Origin: an uncultured Eubacterium sp.
GTDB taxonomy: Bacteria; Bacillota_A; Clostridia; Lachnospirales; Lachnospiraceae
Assembly: GCA_948759685.1 (NCBI GenBank)
Contig: CAQBGY010000053.1
Coordinates: 1 to 15,122, forward strand
DNA: 15,122 bases
Reading direction: 5' to 3'
This document shows, in pieces, positions 7,072-13,301 of this stretch; the stretch's first letter is position 1, and every line of letters starts with the position of its first letter. The notes below the pieces were generated by a model. It saw nothing but the letters and a program-made list of their open reading frames with translations, was not told where the DNA came from and did not search any database. Position numbers and translations under genes: made by a program.

Positions 7072-7766
7072 TGATTTTTACTAAGGAATCAGTCCACCAG
7101 CAAATCAAAGAATTAATCAAGGTCCAAAGCGGATTACATATTGAGTTAGAGAGCGAAACCCAAGTTGAACTTACTGGTGAGATTTTTGTAAACTGTAAAT
7201 CCCAAGGGTATGTTCTCTCTGATGACTATCCTGTTCAAATTGTAATCCCTCTTAACTCTGATATATTACCATATGTAATTGACACTGGAGATTGTATAGC
7301 AAAGGATTACCCACATCGATATGAAAACGGAGAACTGTGTCTTGAAACCGATACAAGTATTCGCATTCGGTTTCTGGAGGGTTTTTCCTTGGTTGCTTGG
7401 GTACAGGAGTTTGTTGAACCATACTATTTCTCTTATGAATTCTTCCAGAGATACGGAGAATTGCCATTTGGCGAGCGCGGGCATGGTCTGCAAGGCATCA
7501 TGGAAACCTATCAAGAACTTTTTCATGAAAAAGACATTGTTAAAGTTCTTGCACTAATAAGATCAATTTGTGAACAGTCCTATCGAGGGCATTTATTGTG
7601 TCCGTGTGGTTCTGGACTGAAACTGCGTCTTTGCCATGGACCGATGGTTATGAAGTATTATACGGATAATCGCCTCAAAGAGATTGTCCGATCTGACTAT
7701 AAAATAGTTAAAGATTATTTGGTGAATTATTATGAACAGTCGCAATATCATAGAAAGACAAAATGA
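7071..7766 (+). CDS. CBASS E2-like conjugation protein with SEC-C zinc motif
   Basis: A 231-residue protein with a ubiquitin-conjugating (E2-like) fold followed by a SEC-C motif. The active-site cysteine is taken as C90 in HRYENGELCLE, the usual bacterial E2 pattern of Gly-x-Leu-Cys-Leu. The zinc motif is CPCGSGLKLRLCHG (177-190: C177, C179, C188, H189). In type II CBASS, E2 activity joins the C-terminus of the cyclase to a cellular target and changes its activity. Systems with E2 alone, without the E1 and JAB protease parts, are known as the short type II form, and no E1 or JAB gene is seen here. The start at 7071 overlaps the cyclase stop by one base; a longer frame from 7008 would lie wholly within the cyclase gene. 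It overlaps the next gene by 35 bp, implying coupled translation. Confidence 0.82.
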   Translation: MIFTKESVHQQIKELIKVQSGLHIELESETQVELTGEIFVNCKSQGYVLSDDYPVQIVIPLNSDILPYVIDTGDCIAKDYPHRYENGELCLETDTSIRIRFLEGFSLVAWVQEFVEPYYFSYEFFQRYGELPFGERGHGLQGIMETYQELFHEKDIVKVLALIRSICEQSYRGHLLCPCGSGLKLRLCHGPMVMKYYTDNRLKEIVRSDYKIVKDYLVNYYEQSQYHRKTK

Positions 7767-8589
7767 GCCATTCATGCTAAAAATTCAATATGCTGCTAGA
7801 TATTGTTATAATATGGCAGAAAAACAGAACTATTTTGTCTGGCTTTTTTGCTTTGCATCAGCCTTTTCTATATTTTTGACAGCTAGACTACCAGAGTATC
7901 TTTCCCATGGTATCCCATTTACTGCTGACATTATTGCTTGGTTTATTATGACTTCAGTAAATAAAAATGTACAAAAGGCGGCAGATTTAAGGAGATATTT
8001 CGATTCTTACTCAATAGGTATTAGCACAGACCAGTATTCTGACTCTGAGAAACGAAGGTTGACGGAAATTGCCGAAAAAATCTATTCAAAAAATTCTAAA
8101 GACGCAGAACTCCAGATGGCAAACACAGGAAACGATAATCCTCCTGGAGTGCATGATTGGTATATTTTCTCAAAACAATATGATGGTTTAGAGGCAAAGT
8201 TCGAATGCCAGCGGCAAAACACATGGTGGGATAAGAAGTTGTTCCAAAAAAAATGTGCTGCTATAGCTATCTTATTTGTAATTGTTGTGCTGGTTTTTAT
8301 CACATTGATGATATGTAATGACTTTGTCAAGATATTACTATGCTCTGCCGGTTTACTTATCAAGTTGCTTGAAAGGATAATCGATAATTGTAAATATATC
8401 ATTTTATCTATCAAGATTGATGGAGCCCAGCAAACACTCGAAGCTCGTCTTACAATCGAAGGTATCAAGCAACTTCAGATGCTAATTGACGAACGTCGAG
8501 CAGTAAATATTTTGGGAATAAATTCTCTCCATAAAATATTTGCTAATAAGTTGACAAAACAATATGACAATATGAGTAATCCCCAATGA
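7732..8589 (+). CDS. CBASS S-4TM membrane effector
   Basis: A 285-residue membrane protein with four predicted transmembrane segments in two pairs: about 34-52, 60-77, 175-195 and 197-215. A cytosolic loop of about 95 residues lies between the pairs and contains the QNTWWDKK motif just before the third segment. This arrangement matches the SMODS-associated 4TM effectors, which are thought to bind the cyclic nucleotide and disrupt the inner membrane, killing the infected cell. Position as third gene after a cyclase and an E2-like gene supports the call. The start ATG lies inside the E2 gene (35-bp overlap) behind a weak GGTGA, indicating translational coupling; an in-frame Met at 7774 is the alternative. 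Ligand and killing mechanism are inferred from the family. Confidence 0.82.
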   Translation: MNSRNIIERQNEPFMLKIQYAARYCYNMAEKQNYFVWLFCFASAFSIFLTARLPEYLSHGIPFTADIIAWFIMTSVNKNVQKAADLRRYFDSYSIGISTDQYSDSEKRRLTEIAEKIYSKNSKDAELQMANTGNDNPPGVHDWYIFSKQYDGLEAKFECQRQNTWWDKKLFQKKCAAIAILFVIVVLVFITLMICNDFVKILLCSAGLLIKLLERIIDNCKYIILSIKIDGAQQTLEARLTIEGIKQLQMLIDERRAVNILGINSLHKIFANKLTKQYDNMSNPQ

Positions 8590-8672
8590 ACAAATCAGCT
8601 TTTTCTATAAATTTGCTCATAGGTAGGCACTTTTTGTAAACAAATAAACTTTTTCCCTCTTTTCTAGTATCA

Positions 8673-8710
8673 ATAAAGTGGACAATGATGTAAATTTTTG
8701 TCCACTTTAT
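8673..8710. repeat. Perfect 13-bp inverted repeat after the CBASS operon
   Basis: ATAAAGTGGACAA (8673-8685) and its complement (8698-8710) enclose a 12-nt loop. It is 84 bp after the effector stop and may end the CBASS transcript, although the T-run after the stem is poor. A second TGGACA-type sequence at 8746-8751 (GCCAACAAAAATTGGACAGT, 8734-8753) resembles IS3-family ends, so the hairpin could belong to the neighbouring IS remnant. Confidence 0.5.
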
Positions 8711-8844
8711 GATTATTTGTGATATTTGCACTAGCCAACAAAAATTGGACAGTCAAATAAAAATATATACAATATTGGTAAAATGTATTTCACTTAAGAA
8801 TGAGTATGCAATTCTCTGTATTGCTTAAGAATTAGATAGTGTAG

Positions 8845-8997
8845 TTAATAAGCCGGTCTCTCTTCATTAAAGAATTTAATATATCTGTTAATTTCATCAG
8901 CTACAGAGCTATCATCAGTAACGTGAGAGTCCGTAAATAACTCCGCTTTAATCCAACAATTTATTGCTTCCATAGCTCCATTATCTATAGCGTTTAA
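8845..8997 (-). pseudogene. C-terminal remnant of an IS3-family transposase (OrfB, rve domain)
   Basis: The minus strand reads NAIDNGAMEAINCWIKAEL, then …HVTDDSSVADEIN…, then RYIKFFNEERPAY and stop. This is the end of the integrase core of IS3-family OrfB transposases, whose DDE domain finishes with the DNxxMEx…K…ELF block (holding the catalytic Glu) followed by EIxxYIxFFNEERPAY. The family normally continues with ALGYLTPKQY, so the protein is cut short here. The reading frame is blocked upstream within two codons, where the terminator of the sigma-factor operon begins. Only about 50 codons remain, so the element is dead and marks an old insertion or recombination junction between the CBASS and sigma-factor modules. 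Confidence 0.8.
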
Positions 8998-9008
8998 TTA
9001 TATGAAAA

Positions 9009-9050
9009 ACTCCCTATATTATTACAAAAAAGTATAATAATATAGGGAGT
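9009..9050 (-). terminator. Terminator of the ECF sigma-factor operon
   Basis: A perfect 16-bp stem (ACTCCCTATATTATTA at 9009-9024, complement at 9035-9050) with a 10-nt loop. On the minus strand it is followed by TTTT, and it lies 70 bp after the lipoprotein stop. Confidence 0.75.
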
Positions 9051-9120
9051 AGCTAAATAACTTTAGGTGTTTGGCTCTACACAAGAAAACGTATCACAAT
9101 AAAACGTATATAAAAATTTT

Positions 9121-10191
9121 TTACATCGTATGCCCTCTTTCTTCCCAGATTAATTGCCCCGTAACTGCATTGATTGCCAGTATTTTTTGACACATAAAGT
9201 TTCGCTCATCTTCATTTGCACCAAGCCAGAACCGCCAAACAGGCGTAATCAAAATCCGACCGTCTTCAGACATAAGTGTAATATATTCTAAAGTAACATC
9301 TGTAACAAGCATCAAACTTTCTGGCACAAAATCTTCTTGTAGTTTGGCCAACGCTTCGTCTACCGACAGAATAGCTTGAGTCAAGCCTACCTCTTTTACA
9401 GAAAACAGAGAACCGGAAAATCTTTCAATACCATCGTTATCAATCAAAAAGCTTAAATCGTTATATGCAGTTACAGGCATTCCATCTAACATTTGCTTAA
9501 AAACTAATTTTAAATATGGACGCCGTCCATTATTGCCATAGGCGTGAACGTAGCTTAAAGTGTAATCACAATTATCGTTTATAGCGAATACCACTTGCCG
9601 GCATAAGCTTTCAGCTTCATAGGGAGTGAGGTTAAGCTTGCTGTTAGAAACAGAAGGTAAACGATTATCTTCAAAAGGATACAAATCATAATATCTATTA
9701 TCCAGTACGATAATTTGCTCACCCGGAATGGTAGTTCCTCCGTTGGAATAACTGATATGATATAGAAAATAATTCCTTATTTCCGAATTAATCGTCAACG
9801 TCCAAACATCGTTCAGTTCATCATACTCAGCCTTGTTAGCAATTTCTCCAAAAACTGCCTTAAATAGTTGGTAACGTATTTTCTCGTTAATATTAGTTAG
9901 TATATATTCATATTGACTAACTTTATTTATTCCGTCCACCGTAACCGGAGAATCAATGACTAAAGACACGCCATTTTCGGTTTCAATTTGTTGTTGTATG
10001 TGTTTATCTGCACAATCGGCAAGAATTTGAGAAATTTCATTATCAAGCGAAGTATCAACAATTTCTATTGAACCATTACCATTATTATTGATTTCAGCAG
10101 TATATTTATATGTGCAGCCCGACGTAAAACATAACAACAAAAGCATACAAACAACATTAAGAAATATTAGCTGGCGTTTTTTTAATAACAT
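9121..10191 (-). CDS. Lipoprotein of the sigma-factor operon, function unknown
   Basis: A 356-residue exported lipoprotein. The N-terminus has KKR, a hydrophobic stretch (8-22) and the lipobox TSGC with C26 as the lipid-attached residue. The mature part has no motif that I can name with certainty. Its C-terminal half (from about residue 190) repeats patterns of PepSY/YycI-like domains: conserved DGIERFSG, SVDEALAKLQ and a final PVWRFWL…ILAINAVTGQLIWEE. Such domains occur in extracytoplasmic regulators of cell-wall stress and signalling. It starts 5 bp after the preceding gene, using GAGGAG within that gene's last codons, so it is the third gene of the sigma operon and probably works outside the membrane as sensor or accessory protein. 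Role is inferred from context. Confidence 0.6.
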   Translation of the reverse strand: MLLKKRQLIFLNVVCMLLLLCFTSGCTYKYTAEINNNGNGSIEIVDTSLDNEISQILADCADKHIQQQIETENGVSLVIDSPVTVDGINKVSQYEYILTNINEKIRYQLFKAVFGEIANKAEYDELNDVWTLTINSEIRNYFLYHISYSNGGTTIPGEQIIVLDNRYYDLYPFEDNRLPSVSNSKLNLTPYEAESLCRQVVFAINDNCDYTLSYVHAYGNNGRRPYLKLVFKQMLDGMPVTAYNDLSFLIDNDGIERFSGSLFSVKEVGLTQAILSVDEALAKLQEDFVPESLMLVTDVTLEYITLMSEDGRILITPVWRFWLGANEDERNFMCQKILAINAVTGQLIWEERGHTM

Positions 10192-10196
10192 AATAT

Positions 10197-11207
10197 TTAC
10201 TCCTCATCATCTTCAATTAAAGGATTGACGTTTTCTCCATTGACGCTTACTGCAAACAATAAATTGGGGCCGGTTGCCATTCCGGTCTGACCAAGCGTTG
10301 CCACAAGCTGTCCTTGTTTAACTTCATCGCCCACAGCCACATTTATCTCCGCCAAATGACCATACTTAACAGCAACACCATTTTCCAACTCTAGCAGAAT
10401 ATAATTACCGCAAACGCTTTCAAAACCGGTTTCCGTTACCACGCCATCCGCAACGGCATACACGTCATCACCAGAAGCACCAGCAATATTGATATGATCC
10501 GCAAAGCTACCGTTTTGCCGCTCGCCATACCAGCCAGACACCGTTTGACTTACAGTAGGCCAGGCCCAACCGCCATAAACCAAACTGCTATTAGCGGCTT
10601 GCTGTTCGGGTTTGTTAGGTCTATCAGAATTTTGTTCCCTTACCCAAGCCAGTCTTTTAGCTGCTTCTGCAGTATCTTCGATCTCAAAATCAAAGGAACA
10701 CTGCCAATCCTGCCCAAAGACAAAATTATTGTTTGTCAAAACGAAATAATACCAATCGGCATCAGCTAAATTTTCCTGCATTGTGGAAATATCATAGCCC
10801 CCAGATATATCAATCGAAACAATGCCTTGCGAATGTGGGGCAACATTCAAGCTGCTCATCATTATTTTGTCGTTATCTCCGGCAACCTCTTTACCCGTTG
10901 ACCATTGCATAACCTTTACCTTATCTTGCAGATTTAATTCAACGTCAGAATAATTTTCAACAACAATTTCAAATTGGCCATTTCCCTGATAGGCCGCCGC
11001 GAAACCGGCTGTATCGCCATTCAAGCCGGAAAATTTCACATAGGCAAAGGCCGACAAACTAACAAAACACATAAAGCAGCAAGTCAATATGGCAACTTGT
11101 CTGATTTTATAAACAGATGTTTTTCCCTTGGCGGAAAAGTCGACGCCTGTTTTTTCCTGAACAATATTCTGGATTCTATCAAGATTTTTTCTGCTATATT
11201 TTTCCAT
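10197..11207 (-). CDS. Membrane protein with degenerate LytM (M23) domain, probable anti-sigma factor
   Basis: A 336-residue protein with a short cytosolic N-terminus (1-35), one membrane segment (about 36-57), an extracytoplasmic region and a C-terminal LytM/M23 domain (about 213-332). Placement directly after an ECF sigma gene (21-bp gap, AAGGAGGA site) and the topology suit an anti-sigma factor. The peptidase fold is recognisable (WAWPT, INIAGASGDDVYAVADG, GNYILLELENG, VKYGHL, VGDEVKQGQ). The zinc ligands are lost: the Asp of the IDIA motif is N240, the H238 spacing is shortened by two residues, and the HLH pair is N315-L-L317 in GPNLLF. H284 remains. It should bind rather than cut peptidoglycan. 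Whether it truly binds the sigma factor is inference. Confidence 0.75.
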   Translation of the reverse strand: MEKYSRKNLDRIQNIVQEKTGVDFSAKGKTSVYKIRQVAILTCCFMCFVSLSAFAYVKFSGLNGDTAGFAAAYQGNGQFEIVVENYSDVELNLQDKVKVMQWSTGKEVAGDNDKIMMSSLNVAPHSQGIVSIDISGGYDISTMQENLADADWYYFVLTNNNFVFGQDWQCSFDFEIEDTAEAAKRLAWVREQNSDRPNKPEQQAANSSLVYGGWAWPTVSQTVSGWYGERQNGSFADHINIAGASGDDVYAVADGVVTETGFESVCGNYILLELENGVAVKYGHLAEINVAVGDEVKQGQLVATLGQTGMATGPNLLFAVSVNGENVNPLIEDDEE

Positions 11208-11228
11208 ATCATTATCCTCCTTATTTAT

Positions 11229-11759
11229 TCACTCAGCATTTTTTTTCAACTTCTGCTTGGCATAGTATAGCCTGTTTTCAATTTGCTTTTTGGGTATATC
11301 AAGAGCAATAGCAATTTCGGCTGGCTTTTGTTCGTAATAATAACGCCTTACAATCAATTCTTTTTCTTTTTCATCAAGTACATCAATATAAGATAATAAT
11401 TCTTCTTTATCCTCGTCTGAGGTTCTTATTTCTGCATACCCTAAACTTTCAATAATGGTTTCCTCCAGCGATATTTCCTTATTTTTAATAAGGCTTCGGT
11501 ATCTATCCACAGCTTTTGATCTTGCAATCATTGAAAGCCAAGAAGATAATTTTGCCTTATCAGAATTATACTTTTCAGGATATTGCCATAGAAAAATAAA
11601 CACGTCTGCAACACATTCTTCTACCTCTTGAACTGAAGATATGTTCAGCAAAATCGACGCAACAATCTTCCAAAGGAGCTTGGAATATTTCTGCACAACA
11701 AATGCCAGCATTTGTTCATCTCGCTTAATAATTGCAGAAATTATTTTTTTATCATTCAA
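11229..11759 (-). CDS. ECF-type RNA polymerase sigma factor
   Basis: A 176-residue group 4 sigma factor. Region 2 is seen in FVVQKYSKLLWKIVASILL…VEECVADVFIFLWQYPEKY and SWLSMIARSKAVDRYR; region 4 in EKELIVRRYYYEQKPAEIAIALDIPKKQIENRLYYAKQKLKK, the helix-turn-helix that reads the -35 element. I chose a TTG start at 11759 because GAAGAGGTG lies six bases upstream; the frame is open to 11834, but the extra 25 residues are hydrophobic and unlike sigma factors. It heads an operon with a membrane protein carrying an inactive LytM domain and a lipoprotein, suggesting a response to cell-envelope damage. No target promoter consensus can be read from this window. Confidence 0.88.
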   Translation of the reverse strand: MNDKKIISAIIKRDEQMLAFVVQKYSKLLWKIVASILLNISSVQEVEECVADVFIFLWQYPEKYNSDKAKLSSWLSMIARSKAVDRYRSLIKNKEISLEETIIESLGYAEIRTSDEDKEELLSYIDVLDEKEKELIVRRYYYEQKPAEIAIALDIPKKQIENRLYYAKQKLKKNAE

Positions 11760-11849
11760 TACAAACACCTCTTCATACAACAGAGCATTTAACTGGCCAG
11801 TCATATATAGTACGAAAACAAAAATCATAAACACTTATTTTCAGAATAA

Positions 11850-11878
11850 ATTTTATATACTAATCATATTATAATCAA
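11850..11878 (-). promoter_or_regulatory. Likely promoter of the ECF sigma operon
   Basis: On the minus strand TTGATT (11878-11873), 17-bp spacer, TAAAAT (11855-11850), about 90 bp before the sigma start codon. It fits a housekeeping promoter rather than an ECF-type one; an autoregulatory site was not recognised. Confidence 0.45.
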
Positions 11879-11902
11879 GTGTTTTAATTTGACTAAAATC
11901 GT

Positions 11903-11945
11903 AAAAATCGGAACTAACTCAAATTGGTTAGCTCCGATTTTTTTA
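11903..11945. terminator. Terminator after the YoeB gene
   Basis: AAAAATCGGA and the downstream complement TCCGATTTTT pair in a stem continued by CTAA/TTAG. On the minus strand it is followed by TTTTT. It lies immediately after the toxin stop and separates it from the sigma-factor promoter. Confidence 0.75.
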
Positions 11946-12212
11946 TTTATCATCGTAATGACCTTTACAGTGAACAATATAAATTCTGCCATTTTCCATA
12001 TGATAAACCAACCTGTCTTTATCATTAATACGGCGGCTGTATTCTCCCTGCAAATTACCACGTAAAGCCTCCGGCTCACCAATACCTTTTAGGCAGCCGT
12101 TTCGCTCAATATCCTTCAGTAAAAGGTTTATTCGTTTTAGGGTCTTCTTATCTTGCGTCTGCCAATACAGATAATCTCGCCAAGCGTCATCAGACCAAAT
12201 CTTCTCACTCAT
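11943..12212 (-). CDS. yoeB: YoeB-family mRNA interferase toxin
   Basis: An 89-residue toxin of the Txe/YoeB family, which enters the ribosomal A site and cleaves mRNA. It aligns along its length with E. coli YoeB: WSDDAWRDYLYWQTQDKKTLKRIN at the N-terminus, GEPEALRGNLQGEYSRRIN in the middle and the C-terminal GHYDD. The expected active-site residues are present (Glu of GEPEAL, Arg of SRRIN/KDRLVY, the terminal His-Tyr). The ATG at 12212 overlaps the antitoxin stop by eight bases (ATGAGTGA), so translation is coupled. A frame extending to 12224 has no ribosome site. Its expression is controlled with the antitoxin from the upstream promoter. Confidence 0.92.
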   Translation of the reverse strand: MSEKIWSDDAWRDYLYWQTQDKKTLKRINLLLKDIERNGCLKGIGEPEALRGNLQGEYSRRINDKDRLVYHMENGRIYIVHCKGHYDDK

Positions 12213-12474
12213 CGTCAACCTCAATCAATTCATGCACTTGACCTTTGCCAGCTTTTAATTCATTTATGGATTTCATAATATAAGCCTGATTAGCTTCGCT
12301 ATAAAATGGGTCAGTGGTTTGGACTATCTCAAACGGAATACGCTTTTCTCGCAACACCGCTTTTACAAAAAGGTTTATGGCAGTTGAAGTGTTCAAACCA
12401 ACGTTAGAGCAAAAGCTGTCAAAGGCAATCTTATCGTGTTCGTCAACTCTGGCGGTTATGGTAGATAATGCCAT
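12205..12474 (-). CDS. relB: RelB/DinJ-family antitoxin
   Basis: An 89-residue ribbon-helix-helix protein of the RelB/DinJ family: STITARVDEHDKIAFDSFCSNVGLNTSTAINLFVKAVLREKRIPFEI is the family pattern, and the C-terminal tail (SINELKAGKGQVHELIEV) wraps the toxin. It neutralizes the YoeB-like product and represses its own operon. The ATG at 12474 was chosen over a GTG three codons upstream because GAGGAG lies eight bases before it and would overlap the GTG. Partnership of a DinJ/RelB-type antitoxin with YoeB rather than YafQ/RelE is common in Bacillota. Confidence 0.9.
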   Translation of the reverse strand: MALSTITARVDEHDKIAFDSFCSNVGLNTSTAINLFVKAVLREKRIPFEIVQTTDPFYSEANQAYIMKSINELKAGKGQVHELIEVDDE

Positions 12475-12510
12475 AATATTCACTCCTCTTAAAATATTAT
12501 ATTTGATTAT

Positions 12511-12539
12511 ATTATAACACTATTGTATGCGTTTTACAA
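12511..12539 (-). promoter_or_regulatory. Promoter of the antitoxin-toxin operon
   Basis: On the minus strand TTGTAA (12539-12534), 17-bp spacer ending in TGT, TATAAT (12516-12511): an extended -10 promoter. AT-rich repeats between it and the start codon (12491-12510) are the probable RelB-YoeB operator. Confidence 0.7.
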
Positions 12540-12573
12540 GCTAAGGTATTCGAACAAATATAAAAATTATCAC

Positions 12574-12597
12574 GCGGGCAATTTTGCCTGTTTTTTT
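12574..12597 (+). terminator. Rho-independent terminator, plus strand
   Basis: CGGGCAA-TT-TTGCCTG followed by seven T. It may insulate the recombinase module from read-through. A perfect 7-bp repeat GTAGGTG-TT-CACCTAC follows at 12605-12620. Confidence 0.6.
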
Positions 12598-12776
12598 CGT
12601 CTTTGTAGGTGTTCACCTACTAAGAATTCGGGATAGAGTTATAGGGGGATATAAGTGTTCTTTATGACTGTATTTAAAAAAATACAAAAAACATTTCAAA
12701 ATCTGTTAGACATTCCACTTTTTTCCGGGAGGGAGTATAGAGGGGAAGAAACCTTTTTAGGAAATACGCACTCGCC

Positions 12777-12940
12777 TGTTCTTTGACAATTTAACGACCG
12801 GCCTAAAGCGATACCTTCTTCTTCGGAGAAGCAGGCCAAGACTCCAGCATAGCTTAAAAACTATGCCGGACGAGCCTGCCAAGAGGAAGAAAACGCCGCT
12901 GAATCTTCGAGGGGCAGGAACTGATTTAGGGTAGACCGGC
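12777..12940 (+). ncRNA. Structured leader with boxA-like motif ahead of the recombinase module
   Basis: TGTTCTTTGACA (12777-12788) resembles the boxA antitermination motif of Bacillota rRNA leaders. Three hairpins follow: GGCCT/AGGCC (12800-12804 with 12833-12837, inner CTTCT/AGAAG), GCATAG/CTATGC (12847-12866) and CCTGCC/GGCAGG (12875-12880 with 12913-12918, inner GAAGA/TCTTC). A rival pairing GCAGGC (12831-12836) with GCCTGC (12874-12879) excludes the first and third, as in attenuators. GACCGGC flanks the block at both ends (12796-12802 and 12934-12940). It is GC-richer than its surroundings. It may be an antitermination or attenuation leader, or a transfer/recombination site; the RNA call is inference. 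Confidence 0.45.
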
Positions 12941-13002
12941 AAAAATCTGGGCTATTGCTGTAAATCATAGGTTGGGTATATCAAAAAATTTAGGAGGTGT
13001 CT

Positions 13003-13155
13003 ATGGAGAAAGAAAAAACACAGAAAATTACAACGTCAATTCAAGGTCGTAAGGTTGTGCTTATCTTTGCAGATAAAACCAATCGTTACGTGCCGGAACA
13101 AGTAAAGCAAATGCTGCTAAGTCATTATACACAGCAACAAACAAAATCAGCTTAA
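13003..13155 (+). CDS. Small 50-residue protein upstream of the recombinase
   Basis: MEKEKTQKITTSIQGRKVVL then IFADKTNRYVPEQVKQMLLS with a polar tail. An excellent ribosome site (AGGAGGTG, four bases before ATG) and a strand-strand-helix look support a real gene. Small proteins with a similar predicted layout (TnpW-like, transposon-encoded) accompany large serine recombinases in clostridial mobile elements, and the location 146 bp before the recombinase fits. The TnpW relation is a guess from context and pattern. A role in controlling excision is possible but not shown. Confidence 0.6.
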   Translation: MEKEKTQKITTSIQGRKVVLIFADKTNRYVPEQVKQMLLSHYTQQQTKSA

Positions 13156-13229
13156 GGGCAGACTGTTTGGGAATAGTAATAGCTTTTGAGAGGATGATGT
13201 GGCATAATATAATTGACCTTGAAAGTCGA

Positions 13230-13296
13230 GTTCTTTGACAGGTGAATAAGGAAGGCCGCCCTCTCACAAAGCTAAATTAAAAAATAGAGAGGACGG
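13230..13296 (+). promoter_or_regulatory. Second boxA-like motif and SD-masking hairpin before the recombinase
   Basis: GTTCTTTGACA (13230-13240) repeats the 11-mer at 12778-12788. Then CCGCCCTCTC (13256-13265) can pair with GAGAGGACGG (13287-13296), 9 of 10 positions. The right arm is the Shine-Dalgarno of the recombinase (start 13302), so folding would hide the ribosome site and keep recombinase levels low. Confidence 0.55.
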
Positions 13297-13301
13297 ATAA
13301 A

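Noticed and set aside
11760..11834. Longer start for the sigma factor
   Set aside because: The added 25 residues are hydrophobic and unlike region 2 of sigma factors; the TTG at 11759 has a ribosome site.
12757..12942. 61-codon minus-strand ORF over the structured leader
   Set aside because: It overlaps the hairpin block, has an Arg-rich low-complexity composition and no ribosome site; best explained as a shadow of the RNA structure.
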